Part shown: piece after piece, positions 8,126 to 15,218 of the stretch
How positions within the stretch are numbered: position 1 is the stretch's first letter
Layout: each line of letters opens with the position of its first letter
From: Planctomycetota bacterium
Lineage (GTDB): Bacteria > Planctomycetota > UBA1135 > UBA2386
DNA length: 19,251 nucleotides
Direction: 5' to 3'
Assembly: GCA_016793305.1 (NCBI GenBank)
Contig: JAEUHU010000264.1
Coordinates: 1 to 19,251, forward strand
The notes under the pieces: generated by a model
What the model was told of the DNA's origin: nothing
Seen by the model: only the letters and a program-made list of their open reading frames with translations
Databases searched by the model: none
Position numbers and translations under genes: made by a program

Positions 8126-8401
8126 ATGAACAAGGCAGACCTCGTCCAGGAAGTGCAGAAGCAGCTCGGCGCCGAATGCAGCAAGGCGCACGCGGAGCGC
8201 GTCGTCAACGCGCTGATCAACTCGATCCAGAAGGGCCTGAAGAAGGACAAGGAAGTCCAGATCGTCGGTTTTGGCACCTTCGCCGTGAAGAACCGCAAGG
8301 CCCGCACCGGCCGCAACCCGCAGAACGGCGAGAAGATCCAGATCAAGGCGTCGCGCACCGTCGGCTTCCGCGCCGGCACCGGCCTGAAGGGCAGCCTGTA
8401 A
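8126..8401 (+). CDS. hup: HU-type DNA-binding protein
   Basis: Histone-like nucleoid protein that binds and bends DNA as a dimer. The product is 91 residues, the standard length, beginning MNKADLVQEV. The family core is intact: GFGTFAVKNRKARTGRNPQNG with the DNA-binding arm, including the conserved RNP whose Pro inserts between bases, and a C-terminal KASRTVGFRAGTGLK. GGAGA lies 5 nt upstream. It sits alone on its strand, convergent with mnmA across a 40-nt gap. HU and IHF are close relatives; the sequence fits HU better and no partner gene is seen. Confidence 0.96.
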   Translation: MNKADLVQEVQKQLGAECSKAHAERVVNALINSIQKGLKKDKEVQIVGFGTFAVKNRKARTGRNPQNGEKIQIKASRTVGFRAGTGLKGSL

Positions 8402-8441
8402 GGCAGCCGCCAAGCGCCGCGGCAGTCCGGCCGGCAGCCGT

Positions 8442-9485
8442 TCAGGCCGCGCCGTCGATCCAGCCGCCGCCGAGCACCCGTTCGCCGGCGTAGAACACCG
8501 CCGCCTGCCCCGGCGTGATCGCGGCGACCGGCTCCGCGAACGTGACGCGCGCCAGCCCGCCGTCGACCTCGATCGAAGCCGCCGCCCCGTCGTGGCGCGC
8601 ACGCACCTTGACCTGCGCCGCCACACACGCACCGTCGGCAGGTGGCTCGACGAGCCAGCGCAGCCCGGCGACGAACATCGTGCGCTTGCCGATCCCGTCT
8701 CTGGGCACCAGCGTCACGTCGCCGCTGGCCGGATCGATCGCCGCCACGTAGTGCGGCGTGCCCAACGCCGGCAGCCCCTTGCGCTGCCCGACCGTGAACC
8801 CGTCGACGCCGTCGTGGCGGCCCAGCTCCCGGCCGTCGGCGCCGACGAACCGGCCCGGCCGCCCCGCCCCGCCGCGCGCCCGCACCACGTCGCGGTAGTC
8901 GCCGCTGGTCACGAAGCAGATCTCCATCGATTCGGGCTTGTCGGCGGTGACGAGTCCGGCCTCACCCGCCAGCGCGCGCACCTCCGGCTTGGTGAGTTCG
9001 CCGAGCGGGAACAACGTGCGCGAGAGCGCCGCCCGCTCGATGCCGAACAGGTAGTAGGTCTGGTCCTTCGCCGCGTCGCGCGCCGTGTGCAGTTCGCCGT
9101 CGACGACGCGCGCGTAGTGGCCGGTGGCGACCGCGTCGGCCCCGATGTCGGCGGCCAGCGCCAACAAGTGGCCAAATTTGAGGTGCTGGTTGCACAAGAC
9201 ACAGGGGTTCGGTGTGCGGCCGGAACGGTATTCGGCCGCGAAGTGATCCATCAGGGCACCGAACTCCCGAGCGTAGTCCACCGCGTAGAACGCCATGCCC
9301 AACCGATCCGCAACCAGCGCCGCATCGCGCGCATCACTGGCCGAACAACACGACTTCTCCTGGGCCGACTTGCCGGCGACCCCGTTCCGCATGAACACGG
9401 AGACCACCTCGTGGCCCTGCCGCTGCAGCAACAGCGCCGCCACGCTGCTGTCGACACCTCCGGACATGGCTGCGAGCACGCGCAT
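8442..9485 (-). CDS. mnmA: tRNA-specific 2-thiouridylase MnmA
   Basis: ATP-dependent enzyme that puts sulfur on the wobble U34 of Lys, Glu and Gln tRNAs in the cytoplasm. It has 347 residues, slightly shorter than the 360-370 usual. The PP-loop SGGVDSS lies at 8-14; the two catalytic cysteines are C98 (TPNPCVLCN) and C190 (SMEICFV); TGHYAR (121-126) and the DQTYYLF motif (141-147) for tRNA handling are present. An extra EKSCCSASDARDA stretch (43-55) is the CCS variant seen in many bacteria. The ATG at 9485 is followed at once by the PP-loop strand, which fixes the start. It is divergent from yajC. Identity is secure. Confidence 0.95.
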   Translation of the reverse strand: MRVLAAMSGGVDSSVAALLLQRQGHEVVSVFMRNGVAGKSAQEKSCCSASDARDAALVADRLGMAFYAVDYAREFGALMDHFAAEYRSGRTPNPCVLCNQHLKFGHLLALAADIGADAVATGHYARVVDGELHTARDAAKDQTYYLFGIERAALSRTLFPLGELTKPEVRALAGEAGLVTADKPESMEICFVTSGDYRDVVRARGGAGRPGRFVGADGRELGRHDGVDGFTVGQRKGLPALGTPHYVAAIDPASGDVTLVPRDGIGKRTMFVAGLRWLVEPPADGACVAAQVKVRARHDGAAASIEVDGGLARVTFAEPVAAITPGQAAVFYAGERVLGGGWIDGAA

Positions 9486-9492
9486 CGGGATT

Positions 9493-9508
9493 CCGCGGAC
9501 CTCCGCGG
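9493..9508 (-). promoter_or_regulatory. Small inverted repeat in the mnmA leader
   Basis: CCGCGGA, 2 bases, TCCGCGG: a perfect 7-bp repeat 7 nt before the mnmA ATG. The minus strand contains a GGAGG within this stem, 14 nt before the start codon. It could fold away that purine stretch, but its distance makes it a poor ribosome site anyway. Possibly chance in such GC-rich DNA. Confidence 0.3.
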
Positions 9509-9556
9509 GGCGAACAGGATGCCCGGCTTTGGCTGCCGCGCAACGGGGTGGGTCCC

Positions 9557-9562
9557 TATACT
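9557..9562 (+). promoter_or_regulatory. Candidate -10 box for yajC
   Basis: TATACT, five of six bases of the sigma70 -10 consensus, stands out in very GC-rich DNA. It would start transcription about 27 nt before the yajC ATG. The -35 region (around 9534-9539) is poor. Confidence 0.45.
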
Positions 9563-9595
9563 CTTCGCCCCTCGAAGTCCACAGCCCCCATCCCG

Positions 9596-10048
9596 ATGCC
9601 GACGACGCCGTTCCTGATTCCGTTCGCCTCGCTCGCCCTGCCCGGAGTGCAGGAGCCCAAGTCCACGCCGACCGCCCCGACGTCGCCGAACGCCCCGACG
9701 CCGCAAAACGGCGGCGCAACCGTGCCGAATGGACCCAACGCGCCCCAGCAGCAGCCGCCGTGCGCCGACAACTCGATGCTGCTCTACGGCGGCCTGTTCC
9801 TGGTGCTGATGTACTTCATGGTGATGCGCCCCGAGCAGAAGCGCCGCAAGGACCAGCAGAACCTGCTGTCGACCATGAAGGTCGGCGACAAGGTGGTCAC
9901 CATCGGGGGGCTGCACGGCAAGATCCTGCGCCTCGCCGAGAAGACCGTCGTGCTGCAGGTCGACTCGGTGCAGATGACCTACGATCGCGTGTCGATCGCC
10001 AGGGTGGAACGCGATGAAGCGCCCACCCTGGAGGCGAAGAAGTCCTGA
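9596..10048 (+). CDS. yajC: Sec translocase accessory subunit YajC
   Basis: YajC associates with SecDF and the SecYEG channel in the inner membrane. The 150-residue product has an unusually long N-terminal lead: a hydrophobic stretch (MPTTPFLIPFASLALPGV), then about 40 residues of Pro/Asn/Thr/Gln-rich low-complexity sequence. After that comes the family core: a membrane helix MLLYGGLFLVLMYFMVM followed by RPEQKRRKDQQNLLSTMKVGDKVVTIGGLHGKI, which is diagnostic. Typical YajC is about 110 residues. The ATG has no Shine-Dalgarno (a C-rich leader precedes it); a GTG at 9548 upstream in frame overlaps the candidate promoter and is unlikely. Its end overlaps the next gene by 35 nt. Confidence 0.93.
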   Translation: MPTTPFLIPFASLALPGVQEPKSTPTAPTSPNAPTPQNGGATVPNGPNAPQQQPPCADNSMLLYGGLFLVLMYFMVMRPEQKRRKDQQNLLSTMKVGDKVVTIGGLHGKILRLAEKTVVLQVDSVQMTYDRVSIARVERDEAPTLEAKKS

Positions 10049-11969
10049 CCCGCGGCGCAGCCTCGCCTCGCTGCCCCTGGCCCATCGTTCCGGCCGCGCC
10101 GGCGAACGGCTCGCCGCCGCCGGCCTCCGGGCCGCCGGCTACCGGATCGAGGCGCAGAACCTGCGCACCGAACACGGCGAGATCGACCTGCTGGTGCGCC
10201 GCCGGCGCACCTGGGTCGCGGTCGAGGTCAAGGCACGCGCCGATCACCCCGCTCCCGAACGACTGGTCGACGCCGAACGGCTCGACCGCCTGCAGCATGC
10301 CCTGCTCGCCCTCGCGCCACACCTGGTCCCGGCCCCTCGCGAACTGCGCATCGACGTGGTCGCCGTGCGCTGGCAGCAAGGTCGTCCAGAATTGCTGCAC
10401 TTTCCGCGGTTCCGCCGCGTTGCCGCGCCCTGTCGTGCTACACGGATCTCGCCTCTCGCTGTAGCCGGCTGGCTCCGCTGGCCGAACTGTCTCCGACCGA
10501 CCGCCTCCTGCCTCCCCGTCCCGCTGCCGATGCCCGCCCTCGCCGAACAGATCATCCCGCGGCGCAAGCTGCTGCTGATGCTCTCGGAGACGCTGTTGTT
10601 CATGGCGGTCGTGTTGGTCGGTTCCAGCGCGCCGCCGCTCAGCACCCGCAGCTTCTTGCTGCTGGTACCGTCCGCCGAGCACGTGCGCGGCCTCGCGACC
10701 TGCCTGACGATCGCCGTCATCTGCCAGGCGTCGATGAGCTACAATGACCTCTACGACTGGCGCACCGCCCAGAACCGCGCCAACCTGGTCAACCGGCTGG
10801 TTCGTTCGGCCGGCTACGCGCTGGTGATGCTCGGCTTCCTGTCGCTGGCATCGGGCTCGCTGTTCTTCCTGCCGGGCATCCAGGACCTGAACCGCGAGAC
10901 CTGGAAGCTGATCCTGCTGGTCGGCATCGCCTTCGTCGGCGTCTACCTGCTGCGCCACGCGCTGCACTGGTTCTTCTACAAGTGGCGGTTCGGCGAACGG
11001 GTGGTGATCGTCGGCAGCTCGCCGGAGGCGCACCACCTCGCCCGCATGGTGATGGACAGCCCGATGACCGGCTTCGAGATGTTCGGGGTCATCGAGGAGC
11101 CGAACACGCCGCAGGGCCCGCCGGCTCCCGGCGACCCGAAGCGCCTCGGCGGCCTCGACAACCTGCGCGAACTGTGCCGCGACGAGGGCATCAGCCGGGT
11201 GGTCGTCGCCCTGCGCGAGCGCCGCGGCCGGGTGCCCGTCGAAACGCTGCTGCAATGCCGCATGGACGGTGTGCAGATCGAGGAACGCGAGGCGATGTAC
11301 GAACGGCTGACCGGCAAGCTCGCCGTCGAGAGCATGCGGCCGAGCTACCTGATCTACGGCCGCGGCTTCGCGAAGGACCGCCTGACGATGGTCAGCAAGC
11401 GCGTGCTCGACATCTTCGCGGCGCTGGTCGGGCTCGTGCTGTCGCTGCCGCTCAGCCTGCTCGCCGCACTGGCGATCAAGGCGACCAGCCGCGGCCCGAT
11501 CTTCTTCCGCCAGGAACGCACCGGGCAGGACGGCGTGCCGTTCCGCCTCATCAAGTTCCGCACCATGCGCGTCGACGCCGAGAAGGAGTCCGGCCCGGTG
11601 TGGGCGCAGCAGAAGGACCCGCGGGTGACGCCGGTCGGGCGGTTCCTGCGCCTGTCGCGCATCGACGAGATCCCGCAGTTCGTCAACATCTTGCGCGGCG
11701 ACATGTCGTTCGTCGGACCGCGTCCCGAGCGCCCGCATTTCGTCGAGAAGCTGCAGCAGGAGATCCCGTTCTACCCGCTGCGCCACACCGTGAAGCCCGG
11801 ACTGACCGGCTGGGCGCAGGTCCGGCACCCCTACGGGGCGTCGATCGAGGACGCGCAGGAGAAGCTGCGCTACGACCTCTACTACATCAAGAACATGACC
11901 CTGATGTTCGACCTGACGATCATGCTGCGCACGGTGTCGGTGATCCTGCGCGGCTCGGGCGCGCGCTGA
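10014..11969 (+). CDS. YraN-like nuclease-fold domain read in frame into polyprenyl-phosphate sugar-1-phosphate transferase
   Basis: A single open frame of 651 codons holds two proteins normally separate. Residues 28-133 match YraN (UPF0102): GRAGERLAA, HGEIDLL (E56, D58) and VEVKAR (E71, K73), the restriction-endonuclease-like core. Residues 134-172 are a Cys/Arg/Pro-rich linker resembling translated spacer. From M173 follows a complete 479-residue membrane glycosylphosphotransferase: hydrophobic helices, a nucleotide-fold segment ERVVIVGSSPEA, and a C-terminal bacterial sugar transferase domain (FFRQERTGQDG, KFRTM, GRFLRLSRIDEIPQF, GDMSFVGPRPERP, KPGLTGWAQV), which begins exopolysaccharide units on a lipid carrier. 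The frame starts inside the end of yajC. No stop separates the domains, but an internal ATG at 10530 could start the transferase alone. Confidence 0.7.
   Translation: MKRPPWRRRSPDPRRSLASLPLAHRSGRAGERLAAAGLRAAGYRIEAQNLRTEHGEIDLLVRRRRTWVAVEVKARADHPAPERLVDAERLDRLQHALLALAPHLVPAPRELRIDVVAVRWQQGRPELLHFPRFRRVAAPCRATRISPLAVAGWLRWPNCLRPTASCLPVPLPMPALAEQIIPRRKLLLMLSETLLFMAVVLVGSSAPPLSTRSFLLLVPSAEHVRGLATCLTIAVICQASMSYNDLYDWRTAQNRANLVNRLVRSAGYALVMLGFLSLASGSLFFLPGIQDLNRETWKLILLVGIAFVGVYLLRHALHWFFYKWRFGERVVIVGSSPEAHHLARMVMDSPMTGFEMFGVIEEPNTPQGPPAPGDPKRLGGLDNLRELCRDEGISRVVVALRERRGRVPVETLLQCRMDGVQIEEREAMYERLTGKLAVESMRPSYLIYGRGFAKDRLTMVSKRVLDIFAALVGLVLSLPLSLLAALAIKATSRGPIFFRQERTGQDGVPFRLIKFRTMRVDAEKESGPVWAQQKDPRVTPVGRFLRLSRIDEIPQFVNILRGDMSFVGPRPERPHFVEKLQQEIPFYPLRHTVKPGLTGWAQVRHPYGASIEDAQEKLRYDLYYIKNMTLMFDLTIMLRTVSVILRGSGAR
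10530..11969 (+). other. Alternative internal start: transferase as a separate 479-residue protein
   Basis: From the ATG at 10530 the product begins MPALAEQIIPRRKLLLML and by itself has the normal length and domains of an EpsB/XrtA-associated type polyprenyl glycosylphosphotransferase. No Shine-Dalgarno precedes it, but the leader is C-rich like that of yajC, whose start is also bare. If this start is used, the YraN domain must either run on as a fusion or have lost its own stop codon. Sequence alone cannot choose. Confidence 0.5.
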
Positions 11970-11970
11970 C

Positions 11971-12699
11971 ATGCCGAGTGCTCCGCCCTACGCGTCGGTC
12001 TACTTCGACTGCGACTCGACGCTCTGCGCGATCGAAGGCGTCGACGAACTGCTGCGCTGGGCGCCGGCCGAGCTGCGCGCCGAGATCCGCGAGCTGACCG
12101 AGCAGGCGATGGCCGGCACGCTGCCGCTCGCCGAGGTCTACGAACGCCGCCTCGCCAGGCTGGCGCCACGGCGCGAGCAGCTCGACGAGATCGGCGCGCT
12201 CTACGTCGCCAACCTGGTGCCCGACGCGCACGCCACGATCGCAGCGTTGCAGTTCCTCGGCAAGCACGTCGGCATCGTCAGCGGCGGTTTGCTCGGGCCG
12301 GTGCGACACGTCGCGAACGCCCTCGGCGTGGCCCCAGCGAACGTGCACGCCGTGCCGCTGCGATTTCACGCCGACGGCAGCTACCGCGACTTCGACCGCA
12401 GCTCGCCGCTGTGGCGGAACGGCGGCAAGATCGACGTCGTGAAGGCGCTGCCGGCCGACCACCATCCGCTCGCCTTCGTCGGCGACGGCATCACCGACGC
12501 CGAGACCCGGGACCACGTCGCGCGCTTCGTCGGCTTCGGCGGCGTCGTCGCGCGCCCGAGCGTGCAGGCGCTCGCTCCGGTGTTCGTCACCACGAAGAGC
12601 CTCGCCGGCGTGCTGCCGCACGTGCTGACCGAGCCCGAACGTACCCGGCTCGCCGCCGAGACACGCTTCGCCCGGTTGCTTTCCACAGCCGGCGACTGA
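11971..12699 (+). CDS. serB: HAD-family phosphoserine phosphatase (SerB-like)
   Basis: Predicted to hydrolyse phosphoserine to serine in the cytoplasm. The 242-residue protein has all HAD motifs: DCDST (13-17, nucleophile D13 and acid D15), SGG (104-106), a lysine in NGGKID (K153) and GDGITD (171-176). The helical cap between motifs I and II begins EGVDELL, where the SerB family has a conserved Glu after the DxDST loop. The ATG starts one base after the transferase stop, and its stop overlaps the ATG of the aminotransferase. That neighbour supports a serine-synthesis role, but a related phosphatase substrate cannot be excluded from motifs alone. Confidence 0.88.
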   Translation: MPSAPPYASVYFDCDSTLCAIEGVDELLRWAPAELRAEIRELTEQAMAGTLPLAEVYERRLARLAPRREQLDEIGALYVANLVPDAHATIAALQFLGKHVGIVSGGLLGPVRHVANALGVAPANVHAVPLRFHADGSYRDFDRSSPLWRNGGKIDVVKALPADHHPLAFVGDGITDAETRDHVARFVGFGGVVARPSVQALAPVFVTTKSLAGVLPHVLTEPERTRLAAETRFARLLSTAGD

Positions 12700-13778
12700 T
12701 GCTCCCGCCAATGACCGCGCATCCCGTGCTGTTCCTGCCCGGCCCGACCGAGGTCGACGACGAACTGCTGCAGCTGATGGCGACACCGCTGGTCGGCCAC
12801 CGCAGCGCCGCGTTCGTCACCGTGGTGCGCGACGTCTGCACCCGGTTGCGCGAGCTGTTCCTGACCCGCGAGCCGGCGGCATTCGAGACCTGCGCCGCGA
12901 CCGCGCTGATGGAGGCGGGCATCCGCAACCTGGTGCCGCGCGACGGCCGCTCCCTGCACCTCGTCTGCGGCGCGTTCAGCGAACGGTGGCAGCAGATCGC
13001 CGCCAGCTGCGGCCGCGCCACCGAGGTCCTGACGGTGCCGCTCGGCCAGGCCCACGACCCGGCCGTGCTGCGCGAACGGCTGCGCCGCGGGCCGGCGCCG
13101 TCGGTCGTCTGCATCACCCACAACGAGACCTCGACCGGGGTGCTCGAGCCGCTCGCCGAGCTCGCGGCCGTGGTGCGTGCCGAGGCTCCCGCCACGCTGG
13201 TGCTCGCCGACGTCGTGACGAGCCTCGCCGGCGCCGAACTGCGCTTCGACGACTTCGGGCTCGACTTCGTGTTCGCCGGCACCCAGAAGTGCCTGGCGCT
13301 GCCGCCGGGCCTGTGCGTCTACACGCTCAGCGCCCGCGCTCGGGAACGCGCCGCAGCGATGCCCGAGCGCGGCTTCCTGCTCGACCTGCCGAAGGCGCTG
13401 GCCGAGACCAACGACGGCAAGACCATCGCCACTCCGTGCGTGCCGCTGGTGCTGGCGCTGGCACGCCAGCTGGAGCGCATCGCCACCGAGACGTTGCCCA
13501 AACGCTGGGCCCGCCACCTGGCACTGCGCGACCGCACGCTGGCGTGGGCGGCGACCCAGGGCTTCCGGCCGTTCGTCGACGATCCGGCCCGGCGGTCGCC
13601 GACCGTCAGCTGCATCGACGCGGCCGGGGCCGACGTCGCCGCGATGGCGCAGCGCGCCAAGGCGGCCGGGTTCGTGCTCGACCAGGGCTACGGCCCGCTG
13701 CGCGGCACCGCGTTCCGCATCGGCCACATGGGCGACCACACGCAGAATCGCCTCGACGCGCTGCTGCGCGCGCTTTGA
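12699..13778 (+). CDS. Class V PLP-dependent aminotransferase, probable phosphoserine or serine transaminase
   Basis: Fold-type I PLP enzyme of the alanine-glyoxylate/serine-pyruvate/phosphoserine group. The 359-residue product has LFLPGPTEV at the N-terminus, LVGHRS (31-36), HNETSTGV (141-148), the cofactor aspartate in LVLADVVTS (D171) and the Schiff-base lysine K197 in AGTQKCLALPPGL. It ends in the usual small C-terminal domain. Start: the ATG at 12699 shares bases with the serB TGA (TGATG), indicating coupling; an ATG at 12711 is the other choice. Next to serB the likely job is 3-phosphohydroxypyruvate to phosphoserine, as the class V enzymes of some archaea and bacteria do in place of classical SerC. 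Serine-glyoxylate or alanine-glyoxylate activity is the alternative. Confidence 0.87.
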   Translation: MLPPMTAHPVLFLPGPTEVDDELLQLMATPLVGHRSAAFVTVVRDVCTRLRELFLTREPAAFETCAATALMEAGIRNLVPRDGRSLHLVCGAFSERWQQIAASCGRATEVLTVPLGQAHDPAVLRERLRRGPAPSVVCITHNETSTGVLEPLAELAAVVRAEAPATLVLADVVTSLAGAELRFDDFGLDFVFAGTQKCLALPPGLCVYTLSARARERAAAMPERGFLLDLPKALAETNDGKTIATPCVPLVLALARQLERIATETLPKRWARHLALRDRTLAWAATQGFRPFVDDPARRSPTVSCIDAAGADVAAMAQRAKAAGFVLDQGYGPLRGTAFRIGHMGDHTQNRLDALLRAL

Positions 13779-13787
13779 GCCACGGCG

Positions 13788-14687
13788 TCAGCCGAACAGG
13801 CCATCGCGCGCCCGGGCCAGCACGAGCACCACTGCCGGGTGACGCACCCGCCGTTCGACCGTGATCGCGTAGTAGCGACAGCGCACCGACGGGATCTCGC
13901 CGACGAGGCCGAGCCCACCCTGCTCCTGGAGGGTCTCGGCGAGCACCATCGGCGCCAGCAGCAACGCACCGGCCGCCGCCGCCAGCGGCCGCGCCAGGGC
14001 ATGGTCCTCGACCTCGGCCACGACCTCGACGGCGAGTTCCTGCTGCCGCAACCACGCATCGAACTCGCGCCGGAGCTCGCTGTCCGGCAGCGGCAGCACG
14101 AACGGCTGCCCGGCCAGCGAACCCGGGAAGCCCTGGCGCGCCACCCGACGCCGCGCCGTCGAGCCGAACACGCCGACCGAGCACTCCCCGAGCAGATGGT
14201 GGAACGCCTTCACCCGGCTGCCCGCGGCGATCGGCGCGTCGGCGACCACCAGGTCGAGGTGGAACAGGGCCAGCTCGGCGAGCAGCCGATCGGTGCGGTC
14301 CTCGGTGACCGTCGGCCGGATCGGCGGATCCCCGAGCAGCAGCGGCTGCAGCAACCGGCACGCGAGGTCCTTCGGCACCACGTCGGCGACGCCGACCTGG
14401 ACCCGCAGCGGCCGCCCCGACGGCCGGTCGCGCACGGCGTCCTGCAGTTCGGCGCCGAGCCCGAAGATCTGGTCGGCGTAGCCCTGCACGAGCCGGCCGG
14501 TGTCGGTCAGCACCAACCCCCGCCCCTGCTTGTGAAACAGCTTCTCGCCGAGCGAACGTTCGAGCCGCCGCAACTGGGTGCTGATCGCCGGCGGGCTCGT
14601 GTGCAGCACGCGGCTCGCCGCGGCGATGCTGCCCTCGCGAGCGACGACGGCGAAGTAGCGCAGGTGGTGGTAGTTCAGCCAGTCCAT
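13788..14687 (-). CDS. nhaR: LysR-family transcriptional regulator, NhaR-like
   Basis: DNA-binding regulator of 299 residues, the same size as Escherichia coli NhaR. The N-terminal winged helix-turn-helix spans residues about 5-65 (NYHHLRYFAVVAREGSIAAA, then SPPAISTQLRRLERSLGEKLF, then GRGLVLTDTGRLV). NhaR-type traits include NYHHLRYF, KQGRGL, VGVADVVPKDL and LDLVVADAPI. NhaR responds to Na+ and controls the nhaA antiporter in enterobacteria, but no antiporter gene is in this window, so the regulated target here is unknown. It is divergent from the hpf-like gene and convergent with the aminotransferase gene, with only 9 nt between the stops. No Shine-Dalgarno is evident. LysR membership is secure; the NhaR label is likely. 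Confidence 0.88.
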   Translation of the reverse strand: MDWLNYHHLRYFAVVAREGSIAAASRVLHTSPPAISTQLRRLERSLGEKLFHKQGRGLVLTDTGRLVQGYADQIFGLGAELQDAVRDRPSGRPLRVQVGVADVVPKDLACRLLQPLLLGDPPIRPTVTEDRTDRLLAELALFHLDLVVADAPIAAGSRVKAFHHLLGECSVGVFGSTARRRVARQGFPGSLAGQPFVLPLPDSELRREFDAWLRQQELAVEVVAEVEDHALARPLAAAAGALLLAPMVLAETLQEQGGLGLVGEIPSVRCRYYAITVERRVRHPAVVLVLARARDGLFG

Positions 14688-14699
14688 GGGTTCGCCACA

Positions 14700-14737
14700 G
14701 TTAACTCTTGTGGAACGATTCCGCTCAAACATTCCAC
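14700..14737 (-). promoter_or_regulatory. Candidate promoter and operator of the nhaR-like gene
   Basis: On the minus strand TTGAGC (14728-14723), a 17-nt spacer, and GTTAAC (14705-14700) form a plausible though weak promoter ending just before the start codon. The spacer holds the palindrome GGAA-TCG-TTCC (14712-14722). A longer inverted pair GTGGAA (14710-14715) and TTCCAC (14732-14737) brackets the -35 box. This layout fits an autoregulated LysR gene, or control of the divergent hpf-like gene. It is an inference from symmetry only. Confidence 0.4.
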
Positions 14738-14814
14738 TGGAGGAACCTGTTTGCGTGGCCGATCCTCGGCGCGTCCGAATCCAAGGCATCCCGCCGAACC
14801 CCAACAGGACCCAC

Positions 14815-15132
14815 ATGGACATCCTCGTCAGCTTCCAGGACTGCCAGCCCTCCGAACAGGTCGCATCGAAAGCCCGCACCACCGTGCGGAACGCCCTCGA
14901 CCGCTTCGCGCAGCGCATCCGCGAGGTCCGGGTGAAGATCCGCGACCAGAACGCCCAGAAGGGTGGCGTCGACCAGCGGTGCTCGCTGTCGCTCGCCGTG
15001 CACGGCCAGGGCGAACTGCACCTGCACGAGACCGCCGACGACCCCGACGGCGCCGTGCACCGGCTGGCCAAGCGCGCCGCCCGGCTGCTGCGCGAGGGCG
15101 TGCGCCGCCTGCGCCAGCGCCGCCCCGACTGA
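14815..15132 (+). CDS. HPF/RaiA-family ribosome-associated protein
   Basis: Short member of the hibernation promoting factor/RaiA family, whose members bind the small ribosomal subunit and silence or stabilise idle ribosomes. The 105-residue product shows the family beta-alpha-beta-beta-beta-alpha pattern: ILVSFQD, a basic helix, then VRVKIRDQNAQKGGVDQRC (39-56), a variant of the D.NGP.GG.DK.C motif found in one branch of the family, and a C-terminal basic helix ending LRQRRPD. No long-form C-terminal dimerisation domain is present. AGGA lies 6 nt before the ATG at 14815. It could be controlled together with the divergent LysR gene. The exact subgroup (HPF or RaiA) is undecided. Confidence 0.82.
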   Translation: MDILVSFQDCQPSEQVASKARTTVRNALDRFAQRIREVRVKIRDQNAQKGGVDQRCSLSLAVHGQGELHLHETADDPDGAVHRLAKRAARLLREGVRRLRQRRPD

Positions 15133-15218
15133 CCGGCCTCGATTCCAGCCCCCCTTCGTCGTACCTCTCGCCCCACCTTCCTTCGCCCCGGCGTCCCGTG
15201 CGGCCGCCGACCGAACGC

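Noticed and set aside
8402..8441. Terminator between HU and mnmA
   Set aside because: The GC-rich 40-nt gap has repeated GGCAGCCG words but no convincing stem with a T-run.
9897..11972. 691-codon open frame on the minus strand
   Set aside because: Antisense to the YraN-transferase gene, whose conserved motifs are convincing; the minus-strand product has none.
12381..13739. 452-codon open frame on the minus strand
   Set aside because: Antisense shadow of serB and the aminotransferase.
13788..14687. Na+/H+ antiporter operon suggested by NhaR similarity
   Set aside because: No antiporter gene lies in the window; only the regulator is present.
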